Assembly: GCA_028753945.1 (NCBI GenBank)
Contig: JAPNXP010000015.1
Location: 930,001 to 994,000 of the forward strand
Reading direction: 5' to 3'
Origin: Hexactinellida sp. DTS-2022
Taxonomy: Eukaryota > Porifera > Hexactinellida
DNA length: 64,000 nt
Of the stretch, positions 19,582-30,240 are shown piece after piece. The translations under genes were made by a program, and so were the position numbers. Position 1 is the first letter of the stretch. Each line of letters opens with the position of its first letter. The notes below the pieces were generated by a model. That model made no database searches. It had not been told where the DNA came from and saw nothing but the letters and a program-made list of their open reading frames with translations.

Positions 19582-20503
19582 ATGTTCCATCCCATCAAAG
19601 TCCTGAACCAACTCGTTAAACTCCCCAAACTACCAAATCTGTACTTCGTTCGTCACAAAGCATTTCCGAAGCTCGTGACGCATACACAGGCCGTGTCGGC
19701 TCCCATAACAGACTCCTATTCCCTCACAAAGTACAGGACTCCCCCGCTCAAGTTCTCCCAAGCGCTCGCGGCACTCCGCGCGTACTCGCTCGTGAACAGA
19801 GACGAGTATGTGAACTTGAAGCTCGACTTGAATCTATTCGATAAGAACAAAAAGAAGCAAGTTGTCCAAGTTTCAACCTCTGTCATTGTGTTCCCGCACC
19901 AGTTCACAGACGAGTCCACCGTGTTCGTCCTCTGCGGCGACGAGGAGGCAGATATCGCCAAGGAATCGGGCGCCAAGGGCTACCTGGAGCTGCGGCACTT
20001 CTCGCGACTCGAGTCGCTGGAAGCTCAGTACGACTACTATGTAGCTACTGAGACCGTGGCAGATTCCTTACGGCAGTATGGGAAGGTTTTTAAGGGTAAG
20101 ATGCCGAACAGAAGGAGAGGGAGCATCGTGAAGCCAGAATTGCTGAAAGACTGTGTGCATCGCTTCCTGGCTACCACAACGCTAGGCTTTGCTAAGTCGA
20201 AAACTGAGAAAACAAAAGCGCTGCTAAATATGGATTTTGGGAAGGTAATTATATAACCCATAAGCTATAATACATAAGATAAGTATAATATTAACCTGTC
20301 TATAGCTGTCTTTCACAGACACAATGCTATTGGAAAATCTCGACGAGATATTTGATAAGCTGAAGTGGTACAAGGAGCCTCGGCTCGAGACGCTGATCCT
20401 GTCTGCCGCCCTCAGCACTGAGCACGGGCCTAGCTACGTCACGACTGAGGAGCTGTTCCTGCGGGTTAATAAGCACACGCCGGATACAACCGGACTGCTT
20501 TGA
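19582..20503 (+). CDS. MRPL1: Mitochondrial ribosomal protein L1 (uL1m), two exons
   Basis: Exon 1 is 19582-20244 and exon 2 is 20306-20503, joined in phase 0 (donor GTAATT, acceptor CTATAG), giving 286 aa. The 61-bp intron is among the shortest here. The joined reading gives GKLSFTD followed by LLENLDEIFDKLKW, the canonical L1 C-terminal pattern, which chooses the acceptor at 20304-20305 over the AG at 20317-20318. Exon 1 has a basic N-terminus compatible with mitochondrial import, then the L1 core: SQALAALRAYS, VQVSTSVIVFPHQF, FVLCGDEEADIAKESGAKGY and GKMPNRRRGS. By family knowledge, L1 forms the mobile stalk near the E site of the large mitoribosomal subunit. Confidence 0.88.
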
Positions 20504-22348
20504 TAGAGCCTATCAATGTGTGTAGAAATATTCATTTAATTCCAATTCTAAAGCACAAATCGGCACATGGTTTTTAAAACAGACAAAAACGTACCATTCA
20601 GGTGCAATAGTATAGTAAACTCTCGTTAATACAAACACCAGGGGAGCGTCCATATTTGTTGGTATTATCCAGATTTGGTATTAACCAGAGTCACTTAATA
20701 AATTTATTATAGCGAGGGGAATTAAACCTTGTATTCTTAACCGATATTTCGCCTTACCCGTGTTCGCTTAGGATTCATGGCAAATATGTACTGTTTTTTT
20801 AGGTATAAACTTAGATTATTTGACTGCAAATATATAGCTTTAGTGATGATAGTGTCATTCCTGACATCGCACTATGTGTACACCTGCCTGCACCTGAACA
20901 CTTGCAGTTACGCAACAGATATGTTGATAATCACGAGAGTTGCAGGTGTCACCTGCCCCGCCCTATTCTCTATTCTCTGTCTAAGAATAAGGAACATGTG
21001 CTTATAATTTCGTGAACCTTTGCCCCAGTTAATGCGTGTACGAGATTATTCTTAGAAAAGTCTAAAAGTTCAATAATAATCAGATTAGGTTACAACATCC
21101 CTGATAAGAATTAGCTTTGATGAGAGTGTTAATAGCTCGCTTTAAGTGGAAAACGGAGATTGCGTAATTGCGCCACTGTGTCTGCTTGCTTACCTCATCC
21201 ACCCCGTCTCGCCACAAATATGTACTGCGTTGCTCGTGATTTAAATTTGCTGATGACCCATTTAATAATGTTTCACAGCTCTATTTCTAGCCACCACATT
21301 GAATTAATCATGAACTAATTTCGAATAGGCCCATATGTTAGGTATTGACTTGGCTTCACCAACATTTGAATAAATACTCAACTCATTACATTTCCTTTGT
21401 TTATTTTTAACAACTTCCTCTCCTCCTTCGATTCGGCTCACTACTGGCCTACTCACCCATTTTGCAATCTGTGTACACTTTTTTTCTCAGGACATGTGAG
21501 GTATCTCCTTATTATTGTAGTAATTATCATTTCAGTTACTAGCTAGCACTACCATGTCAATTTATTTGCTATTTTAATGTAACAAGAATGCAATCAATAT
21601 ATTGCTTGCTTGAAATTCATTTACTTCAATATACATCTACATAAGGTTTGTATTAATTTATCTATTAGGATAGAACAGATCTTTAGTCAGAAAGTTGTAG
21701 GCATATAATTATGACGTCATGGGAGCCCGACATGAGCTTGCTAGTTGTAAATTTAATTAACCGTTCAATTGCCTCAGAAATTTGGTTTCTAGTAAGATTA
21801 TTTGGCGTTGTTTAGTTTTCCCAAATTAATTATATGCTATTAGGTATGTATCTTACAGCATAAATGATTGTATTTTATTTGATATGACAAATGAGTAGTA
21901 TATTACTATGAGAAATCTGCACTAACCATGTTTTATGAATTTGATCCCTGGTGTCTATTCACACATATATTAAGCGAGTTTTTATAACAAATCGGTGACA
22001 TTAAAAAAAAAACTACATATAAGTGTCGGTAAATATCTGAATTGCCTGGGTAATAATTGACTACTCTATCGAAACTGCATAGCTCATCACTAGCATATGT
22101 TATATATTGCGTGCATTGGACGAAAGTTCCCATGATGAGGCTGCTAATTTCGAAGTATTATAACTTCGAAATTCGTTTTAGCAATTTATTATAAGCATGT
22201 ACGGTCTTCAAATTATACATTTCCAAAAACAGTCGACTCAGCTTAACTGGGCACTTCTGTTCCTCTAAATTGTTGCAATAAAGTGTCGGTAATCTATTAA
22301 TTAATATTTCAGATCCAATTTACCCTAGCAACCAGCTAGCTAGCAGGA
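20504..22348. other. Gene-free spacer with a family-A MITE
   Basis: AT-rich sequence. A diverged family-A element lies at about 20611-20770 (actctcgttaatacaaacac ... gtgttcgcttagg). A perfect palindrome, tttcgaag...cttcgaaa, lies near 22148-22172. The open frame at 20777-21007 has no supporting features. Confidence 0.6.
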
Positions 22349-22837
22349 ATGTCGGGCATCGCTCTAGGGCGTCTCAGAGAGGAGCGGAAGGCGTGGAGGA
22401 AGGACCACCCGTTTGGGTTCATAGCTCGGCCGACCAAGGCCGCGGAGGGGGACGGCTCTCTCAATTTAATGCTGTGGGAGTGCGCCATCCCCGGGAAGCC
22501 AGGCACGGATTGGGAAGACGGGCTTTTCAAGATTAAAATGGTTTTCAAAGACGACTACCCCTCCTCCCCGCCTAAATGCAAATTCGACCCTCCCCTCTTC
22601 CACCCGAACGTGTACCCCTCGGGCACCGTGTGCCTCTCGCTACTGGACGAAGACAAGGACTGGAAGCCGGCTGTAACAATCAAACAAATATTGTTGGGCA
22701 TTCAAGAGCTTCTGGACTCGCCGAACATTAAAGATCCCGCCCAGGCTGAGGCCTACGTTGTATTCACACAAAATAGAGAAGATTATAACAGAAGAATAAA
22801 GGAGCAAGCTAAGAAGTTCAAGCCTGTACCCTCCTAA
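22349..22837 (+). CDS. UBE2I: SUMO-conjugating enzyme UBC9
   Basis: A single-exon 162-aa protein, close to the usual 158 aa. It starts MSGIALGRL and keeps [33 protein letters not shown] and the active-site Cys in [10 protein letters not shown] (about residue 95; two extra residues in the loop after PTK explain the shift from 93). [15 protein letters not shown] and AKKFKP complete the fold. It accepts SUMO from the SAE1/2 E1 and attaches it to lysines. The basic N-terminal patch that binds SUMO and E1 is intact, so the protein should be active. It is flanked by two long AT-rich spacers. Confidence 0.97.
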   Translation: MSGIALGRLREERKAWRKDHPFGFIARPTKAAEGDGSLNLMLWECAIPGKPGTDWEDGLFKIKMVFKDDYPSSPPKCKFDPPLFHPNVYPSGTVCLSLLDEDKDWKPAVTIKQILLGIQELLDSPNIKDPAQAEAYVVFTQNREDYNRRIKEQAKKFKPVPS

Positions 22838-24168
22838 GTCTATTTTTAGTACTGCCTCTATGTACTCTCTATCCTTAATTGATAGTTGTAAAGTTGAAAT
22901 AATGATCACGCTCGCGTTCCAACTTTTGCGTTATGTACTGACTCCTAATGCTAATCCCCATTCGATTTCCAATCAAATGGAATTTAGTTAAAACTGTTAG
23001 TAATACATGTTTACTGTAAGAGAAGATGCTAATGTATCTGCTATTGTTTTGCTGGCTAACCGGGAGGGGAATTGCATTGCCTTGTCTGACCTAACTACGT
23101 ATAACACATAGGATTGTTGTAGCTATGCAGTACAGCGAGTTAGCACGTATATTCTGGGATACGGACAGTTCGGTGACAATAGACTCGTTAATACGAACAT
23201 CGGGGACCGTCGAAATCTGATCGTATTATCTGGAAATTCGTATAAACCGGAGTCACTTGTTGCATTTGTTGGGGAATTACTTTAACCGATATTTCGCCTA
23301 TCCGTGTTCGTATTAACGAAAGTCAAATGTATATGTATTTCTGTATATCTAACCTCGTTAGTACGAACATGGTTAATAACTTAATATGTACACTATTTCA
23401 GTCAATTTAATCGCTTATTCATGAACATGACACCAATACAAATTTTGGATAAGGAGAACACATTTCACGGGCCCTTGGTATTTACTGTATAGTAATATTA
23501 TAATAATAATTATTATTATTATAAATTAATCTTGTTAGTTAAGACTAATTAATAGTTTGCAATAAAAGTATTATATAATTTAACCAAATGTCCGACTTAA
23601 GTATTCTATGTGGACTCTTGAACACAAATAGATATTACCAAATTCAGTTAATTGATCCTACGAATACTGTGCTTTTCTCAATTCAAGTTGCAATCAGCTA
23701 GGGGTTTAATTGTAACAATTTGAACTGGAAGCATGTTTCACACTATTTAAGTTCCAGCAACAAATTATTAATATTAATTAACATCCCACGAGACAACAAT
23801 TAAGAGAACTGGGTGCAAAGTTCGGACTCAAAATACATTCAAGAATGCTGTAACTTTATGAATATTAACTAACCGACTATTTTGTTCCTTATGGAAAACC
23901 TGAGCAACAATGACTCCAAAACAAATATACCTATTTACTATAATTGCACAGTTAATTAGTCACTTATGAAATAACTCTATTAATTTTAACAGAGCTCAAA
24001 CATAGTGAATACTATATCTGGTTAACTGAAATGATTATTAGTTAATAATTATCACAACATAAATCTCTAATATAATCTGGTCCATTTTTCCAACTGTGTC
24101 AACCTGTCGACTTGCTATTAGTCTGCTGAATTTCTGGGATTTAATAACAAAGTATTAACCCCTCTGAG
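22838..24168. other. Gene-free spacer with a family-A MITE
   Basis: A family-A copy lies at 23178-23331 (agactcgttaatacgaacat ... ttcgtattaacgaaagtcaa). The rest is AT-rich and shows no gene. Confidence 0.6.
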
Positions 24169-24987
24169 ATGGCTAGTGTTGTTGTTAAGGTGGCACTAGT
24201 GACTGGAGGGGGCAGCGGGATAGGTAGAACAACAGCTGTTAAGTTCTCCACAAACGGATACAATGTGATAGTAGCAGACATTGATAAGGCGTCAGCTGAC
24301 ATGACTGTTGAGCTGCTGGGGACCGAGGGACTGTCTGTTGAGGTCGATGTGACCAATGAGTCTCAGGTGGAGGCAATGGTGAGAGCAGGGGTGGACAGGT
24401 TTGGTAGGATTGACGCCTGCTTTAACAGCGCTGGAGTTGGCTGTCAACAAGCTGATGTATCAAACGTGTCTTACAAAGAATTCTTAAAGGTGATTGAAAT
24501 AAATTTAATCGGAGTGTTCCTCTGTATGAAGTATGAACTTAAGCAGTTCCTGCTGCAAGAAGGATTGCCAGTAGAGTTCGATACAAGCGTGTCGGACCCT
24601 AATGTGAGCCAGGAGTTGCTAGCTCTCTCAGCTCCCAAGCCAGTGCGAGGCTACATTATTAACATAAGTAGCATGGCTGGGGTGATGGGGGTGAGGTACC
24701 AGTCGCCTTACATAGCGTCTAAGTGGGCAGTGGTGGGACTAACAAAAGGCGCAGGACAAGAATACGCGTCGAAAGGAATTCTAATCAATTGCATCTGTCC
24801 CGCGTTTACAGCTAGCAGAATGGTGGAAGGGTATAGTCAGAGTATGAAGGAAAGAATAATTTCTAGAATGGGCGTTGGGAGAATCTGTACTCAAGCTGAG
24901 CTAGCTGAGATCGTCATTTGGCTGTGTTCCGGGAAGTGTACATTTATGGCTGGAGAGATTATAACAATGAGTGGCAGCTCTGTATAG
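24169..24987 (+). CDS. Short-chain dehydrogenase/reductase, paralogue 1
   Basis: A 272-aa classical SDR. The cofactor motif TGGGSGIG is at residues 12-19, and Asp37 in VADID suggests NAD(H) preference. The structural motif reads NSAG instead of NNAG. Ser167/168 in INISS and Tyr181-x3-Lys185 (YIASK) form the active site. A roughly 20-residue insertion between residues 130 and 158 (LLQEGLPVEF ... SAPKPVRG) is shared with paralogue 2. The C-terminal GG found in many SDRs is replaced (MSGSSV). Substrate cannot be told from sequence. The first 250 bp are almost identical to 26014-26270, and identity is patchy afterwards. Confidence 0.88.
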   Translation: MASVVVKVALVTGGGSGIGRTTAVKFSTNGYNVIVADIDKASADMTVELLGTEGLSVEVDVTNESQVEAMVRAGVDRFGRIDACFNSAGVGCQQADVSNVSYKEFLKVIEINLIGVFLCMKYELKQFLLQEGLPVEFDTSVSDPNVSQELLALSAPKPVRGYIINISSMAGVMGVRYQSPYIASKWAVVGLTKGAGQEYASKGILINCICPAFTASRMVEGYSQSMKERIISRMGVGRICTQAELAEIVIWLCSGKCTFMAGEIITMSGSSV

Positions 24988-25269
24988 CGTTCTTATTTAT
25001 TGTATTTATTAATTTATTTGGAAATTACTTTTATTCTTTAAGCTTACTTATAAATCGGCCAACACATTTTTTTATAAAAAAACGGGAGTCGCAAAGCTTA
25101 TTTTTGATGTGTAATTAAATGAAATTGCCAGCGCATGAGAATTACATTTGAATAGTTGACCGATATATTATTTATTCTAATACCTCTATATAATAACCGT
25201 TTTGTTTAAATCACTTTATCCTACAATACCATCGACAGACAGTAATCATATATATTATCAGCTCATGCA

Positions 25270-28200
25270 CTAATACAGATGTTTAGGATCGATAATGGAA
25301 GCTAGCGTCCTAGCCGGAGTAGCCAGGCGCGTGCTCGCTATAACGATTCTATGGTTCCTCTTGCCCATCTGTCCATTGATGTCTGTCAGGCATTTTATTT
25401 CCTTACCCGTTACTCCACCGAGCATGAACACAATGATAATGTTGTTAGAAGCCGGCTTCTTCTCGAAGCTCTGAGACTTCCCCATGTAGTACCCCAGGCT
25501 GGACATGAGCCCCTCTCCGAAGCTGGCGGGATGGTACTCCAGCTCCTCTACCTTCTCGCCGGACAGCAGGGCCGACATTAGCTCCCTGAGGACAGGCTCC
25601 CTCGCTGCCGAGGCTCTGTAGGGAGTCTCGGAGGTCTGCTGTGGAGAGTACTGGAGCTCGCATAGATCTCTAAATACAGGGTACGTATTAAGAGAGGGAG
25701 TATTTATATGGGAAATAAAGAATTATATATATGGATCTATTAATATATATGTTATGGGAGATGTAACTTGTGACGTATACTTATTTAGTAGCTATGAAAA
25801 CCCAACCATAAACTTGACAGAATGGAATACTGAGCTCTCCAATCCAAAGGAATACACTTTATTCATAAGAAGGATTGTTGATCACATCTCAGATGGTCGA
25901 CTCAGTTTATTGAGGGACATTTTTGCTGATATTTTCTCAATTAAGCTAAGTCGACTTTATTTCCTTTTGTAGTATATAATGTTACTAACGTAAGTAATCT
26001 ATTGTCTAATAGCATGGCTAGTGTTGTTGTTAAGGTGGCACTAGTGACCGGAGGGGGCAGCGGGATAGGTAGAACAACAGCTGTTAAGTTCTCCACAAAC
26101 GGATACAATGTGATAGTAGCAGACATTGATAAGGCGTCAGCTGACGGGACTGTTGAGCTGCTGGGGACCGAGGGACTGTCTGTTGAGGTCGATGTGACCT
26201 GTGAGTCTCAGGTGGAGGCAATGGTGAGAGCAGGGGTGGACAGGTTTGGTAGGATTGACGCCTGCTTTAACAATGCTGGAATTGCTAGTCCCAGGACTCG
26301 TGTACCTAACGTGCTAAGCAGTGATTTCTCTAAAGTAATGGACGTTAATGTTAAAGGCGTGTTCCTCTGCATGAAGTATGAACTTAAGCAGTTCCTGCTG
26401 CAAGAAGGGTTGCCAGTAGAGTTCGATACAAGCGTGTCGGACCCTAATGTGAGCCAGGGTTTGCTAACTCTCTCAGCTCCCAAGCCAGTGCGAGGCTACA
26501 TTGTTAACATGGCTAGTCATTTGGGGACGGTGCCACTGGCAGGGTCTTCTCCTTACGTCGCTTCCAAATGGGCAGTCATAGGACTGACAAAGACAGCAGC
26601 GCAGGAACACGCCCCAGAAGGGATTCTTATAAACTGCGTCTGTCCCGGCTTCACAGCCACTAACCTGCTCGCTAGCATCAGCGAGCAGACGAAGGATAAG
26701 ATCCTCTCTCGGACTCCTATCGGGAGGTTCGGCAACCAAGCTGAGATAGCAGAGTCCGTTATCTGGCTGTGCTCTGGGAAGTGCACTTACATGGTGGGGG
26801 AAGCGATGGGTATTAGCGGCGGGTTTATATAACACACTGTTTATATAATGAATATAGTATTTATAGTTGTTGTTGTTATTTTTACGACTTACTTGAACTT
26901 AACGATGATATCATCTAGCCACAACCTTTGGCTTGCTTTATTTCTCGCTATCTTCTTCAGATCTTCCGGTAGACCTTCCAGAAAGTTCTCTCTCCCCTCC
27001 CCCTCTATCTTCCTGCTCACCTCTCCCAGCATTACCCTCTCCACGCCCTCTCTCACGGTGACGTCACTGCTGGCTAGCATGACGTGCAGGAGAGTAGCCA
27101 GCAGCTGCTGCAGGCTCTGCGCGCTCTCCACGACCTCTCTCAGCTGTAGCGCCACTTGCGCTGCGCAGTCGGCCGCGTCCTGAGAGAGGAAGAGACTCAG
27201 CAGCTTCTCTCTGCTCTGCTGTCCGTCCCAGGCCCCGCTCCTCTCCGCCCCCTCCGCGCAGCCCCGACAGCCCTCTGCCAGCTGCAGCGCCCCCGCGTGT
27301 CGAGCCACGCACTCCGCGTCCGACGCCCCGTAGGCCTCCAGCAGGGCGGCCAGGTGTGCGGGCGTGACGCGACCCAGCCGCTGGGGGAGCGGGGACCTTT
27401 GCCCTGTAAATACTCTAAATTAATCTCTAATTATATAATACGTACATAGCATTACTCAAACGTAAACGTAACGTAAGAAAATTATGAATTAGTTAAACCT
27501 GTAGTGAAATAATTACAGGTAAACCTCCGAAATGCGACACTTTTGGGAGCATCGCTTGTGCTGGATATTCGGAGGTTGCCCCCACATGCATTATTTATAT
27601 TGGAAAGTCAATAGGAAGAATGGTTTTGTGCCTTTCTCGGAGTTTGTCGTATTTCAGAGGTGCCGCTTTTAGAGGTTTACCTATACACTTATTTGAATTA
27701 GAGCCGTTTTCTCCTACGAATCCATGGCTACCTTACGTCGCAGTTACAGAGCTATTTGTGAGAGCAACACCGTCAACAAACCGAGTATCAGCTCTCTCCA
27801 GAAGTTCTTCCAAATAGAGAATGGAATTCCAGTTCACATGAAGGCCGGCAGGAGAGACGGACTTATATTCTATGCTCTAGTGGCCGCGAGTGGCGCAGGC
27901 CTTATCGCCACAGTGTACAATATGTACCGACTAGCGCTGGGGAGAATCAAGAAAAATTAATTGTTTGTTTCAATGTTAGCTCTGTGACAATTGCTGTACT
28001 GGCAACATAACCAATAAACTTTTCCAGTTTCATTTGTTTATTATATTATAAGGGAATAAATATGTATATCAGGCGCGCAATACGGATAGAAATGGCCTAC
28101 GATGTAAGCTCTATTAAGCTGTTATTAAGAAATATTAAAAAATCCTTTGTTATTTATTCACATGACTCCGTGGCGCAACGGTAGCGCGTCTGACTCCAGA

Positions 28201-30005
28201 TCAGAAGGCTGCGTGTTCAAATCACGTCGGGGTCATTACTTTTTATTTCATTTTTGTTTTAATCCATTATTGAGCTCGTGTAGTTTTGTATCGATATTGA
28301 GACGCTGTATGATACACTAGTATAAACCATGGATATGCTATTACAAATTATACTGTGGTATTTTGAGGCACAATAGCGCCTCAAATTACGATACAACAGC
28401 ACTAATTGTTAGAGCTTGCAATTCCGCCCTCAAGGGTTTGATGCCTCACTCAGCATTAAAGTTTTAGATAAATCAAAGGCAGTTTTTTACAAAGAAACCG
28501 TGCAATCACATTATATCCTGCATACGTATTTCGATGTATCATTACTATTCCCACCTCTCTCCTTGAGTCCGTCCAGAAGCGCTGCCACCAGTTCCAGCAG
28601 CGCCTCTTGCGCCCTGAGAGTAGCCATGCTCCTGAGCAGCCGCTGAGCCGGCGGGTCGCAAGGCTGGGAGAGAGTCCCGGGCGCGTAGAGTGGGGTTATG
28701 TCCCTGTCGCAGAACAGTCGGGACATGTCTATCCTGACATCTGAGGAGCTGTCGGACCAGTCGGGATAGCAGCCACTCACCCTGTCGAGCAGATTCTCTC
28801 CGCAGTGACTCAATGCCGTCACAATATCCTATGCAGTAAACCCTCGTTAGTAGAATGCATGCAGTGACTCGGTTATATGAAATTCCTGATATTACGGACA
28901 AATATCGACGGTCTCATGGTGTTCGTATTAATTTACGGGAGTATAAGTACTGATATAAAGCCTATATTTAATGACAGTTTGTGGTCAATTGTGGATTATT
29001 CGAATGACTCACAAGTGTTCTGTCAATGAGAATAAGAGATGCTTTCTTTCCGAACTCCGCTGGCTCTCTATCTTTGACGGTAGAAATGAGATTCTTAGCC
29101 AGGAACCTGCTGCTAGCTCCTAAGCTGAACACATCTGTCACCACTCCTAGCTCCTCGCACAGAGACAGGATGTGTTCGCTTAACACCTGTGTGTAGCAGA
29201 CATAAGTGCGAAGTTTGACACATTTATAAGTGTGTTTTGGTAATTTCATTATAATTTAATATCCAAGTACAGTAGATTTCTCTTTAATCATTAGGTCACT
29301 TTGGTCCGAGGGTAATTTGACCCAATTAAAAAACATCCAAGGCAGTGATTTAAATACTGGGCCACTATACTATAGTCGGCACAGTAATTATAACAGTGGC
29401 TACTGTATCTTGATGGTATTGGTTATAAACTCAGCCCCTACTACCTGTAGTTCTAGCGAATAGGAAGTTGATATTTGAGGCTGCTCCGATCTATCCGTCC
29501 CCTTCCAGTAATACAGGTCACTCGGCATAGCAGGCAGCGTGTTGTAAGCGGGCACCAGGTGTATGTCCTGGGCTACTCGGATGTTGCTGCAGTTAATCCT
29601 CAGGAGCCTCACTTCGGCTGTTGAGGCCCTGACTAGCTCTCGCATCTGTTGGTGGACAGCTGTGTTCTGACAGACCACAGTGCTGGCGCGGTATCGCTCT
29701 AGGATGCTCCGCTTGCATTCCATTAGTGCTGTCTGGGAGAGAGGAGAGGAGCAGAGTATGACTGGCACTTCTGTTGTTTGTGGTACTGGTCCTTTCAGTT
29801 TCTCATTTTGGATTGACGATAGAAACTCTTCCAGGATGTGTATCTTGATGTTGTGCGGTTCACTTGAGATGAGGGGCAGTATGTCGACCTGTATCTGCAC
29901 GCTCTGCCAGTGAATCAGCTCAGCGGTGGCCTCGTCTAGCAGCAGCAGAGACGCGCCGGTCGGGAGATCAGCTGATATCTCCGAGAGAGCTCTTATTAGA
30001 TCCAT
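25270..30005 (-). CDS. SCFD2: Sec1 family domain-containing protein 2, five exons, hosts nested genes
   Basis: Exons on the - strand are 30005-29445, 29186-29013, 28828-28555, 27403-26893 and 25669-25270. All phases agree, giving 639 aa (vertebrate SCFD2 is near 680). Donors are GTAGTA, GTGAGT, GTGGGA and GTAAGT; acceptors are CACAG, CATAG, TACAG and TTTAG. Homology marks are LSLCEELGV, the exon 2-3 junction around LILIDRTL, the segment SHCGENLLD, LGRVTPAHLAALL, and the C-terminal NIIIVFMLGGVTGKEI with ASTRL. Sec1/Munc18-like proteins chaperone SNAREs; the exact role of SCFD2 is poorly known. Intron 4 contains an SDR gene, and intron 3 contains COX7A and a tRNA gene, all on the opposite strand. 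Intron 2 holds a family-A MITE. Confidence 0.87.
26014..26832 (+). CDS. Short-chain dehydrogenase/reductase, paralogue 2, nested in SCFD2 intron 4
   Basis: A 272-aa classical SDR starting at ATG 26014. It has TGGGSGIG (12-19), VADID, canonical NNAG (86-89), the active-site Ser in NMAS, and YVASK (Tyr181, Lys185). The C-terminus reads EAMGISGGFI, the usual SDR ending, so this copy is closer to the family consensus than paralogue 1. It lies wholly between SCFD2 exons 5 and 4, on the opposite strand, and ends 60 bp from exon 4. Blocks almost identical to paralogue 1 alternate with blocks that differ strongly (around residues 90-115 and 168-180, and beyond 188). Confidence 0.88.
   Translation: MASVVVKVALVTGGGSGIGRTTAVKFSTNGYNVIVADIDKASADGTVELLGTEGLSVEVDVTCESQVEAMVRAGVDRFGRIDACFNNAGIASPRTRVPNVLSSDFSKVMDVNVKGVFLCMKYELKQFLLQEGLPVEFDTSVSDPNVSQGLLTLSAPKPVRGYIVNMASHLGTVPLAGSSPYVASKWAVIGLTKTAAQEHAPEGILINCVCPGFTATNLLASISEQTKDKILSRTPIGRFGNQAEIAESVIWLCSGKCTYMVGEAMGISGGFI
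27724..27960 (+). CDS. COX7A: Cytochrome c oxidase subunit 7A, nested in SCFD2 intron 3
   Basis: A 78-aa protein. A basic N-terminus (MATLRRSYRA) looks like a mitochondrial presequence. The mature part has the COX7A signature LQKFFQIENGIPVHMKAG followed by one membrane helix (LIFYALVAASGAGLIATVYN) and a basic tail. Subunit 7A sits at the dimer interface of complex IV and helps supercomplex assembly. An AG acceptor-like site (tatttcag, ending about 27658) lies in the leader, and AATAAA is at 28012. The gene lies in SCFD2 intron 3 (27404-28554) on the opposite strand. Confidence 0.88.
   Translation: MATLRRSYRAICESNTVNKPSISSLQKFFQIENGIPVHMKAGRRDGLIFYALVAASGAGLIATVYNMYRLALGRIKKN
28164..28235 (+). 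tRNA. tRNA-Trp (anticodon CCA)
   Basis: A 72-nt cloverleaf. Acceptor stem GACTCCG pairs with CGGGGTC (one G-T pair). The anticodon stem TCTGA/TCAGA encloses loop CTCCAGA, with anticodon CCA. The T arm is GCGTG-TTCAAAT-CACGT. The A box (TGGCGCAACGG) and B box (GTGTTCAAATCAC) are present, and a pol III terminator TTTTT follows at about 28241. It lies in SCFD2 intron 3, on the strand opposite to SCFD2, about 200 bp downstream of COX7A. Confidence 0.93.
28834..28952. repeat. Family-A MITE in SCFD2 intron 2
   Basis: Starts gcagtaaaccctcgttagta and ends near gtattaatttacgggagtat. It is a diverged relative of 10791-10948 and begins six bases from the splice acceptor of exon 3. Confidence 0.65.
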
Positions 30006-30240
30006 GCTAGTAGTCGAGGGATAAATCCATATTTAGACTTGAATTGTATCAATTATGCAACAACTAATACTAAATAAATAGGGTATACTCGATAATAGTA
30101 TCATAGTATCTTATAATTTGCAATTATTTTCTGAAATTATACACCTAATAATTCCAACCTCGCATTCTCACATTTGATATATTTCTCTCTCAAGAATAAT
30201 TACAAGCTACATTCATGTTATAAAGCAACCCAAACGAACC
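30006..30240. promoter_or_regulatory. Divergent promoter region between SCFD2 and CLPB
   Basis: The start codons of SCFD2 (- strand, 30005) and CLPB (+ strand, 30241) are 235 bp apart, so both promoters must lie here or overlap. The interval is AT-rich. I see no convincing TATA box or CpG island. Confidence 0.6.

Noticed and set aside
20777..21007. Small hydrophobic + strand open frame
   Set aside because: Isolated in an AT-rich spacer beside a MITE, with no homology or codon bias.
23581..24160. Upstream exon of SDR paralogue 1
   Set aside because: The SDR frame is complete from ATG 24169 and matches paralogue 2 from its own ATG. No coding signal upstream.
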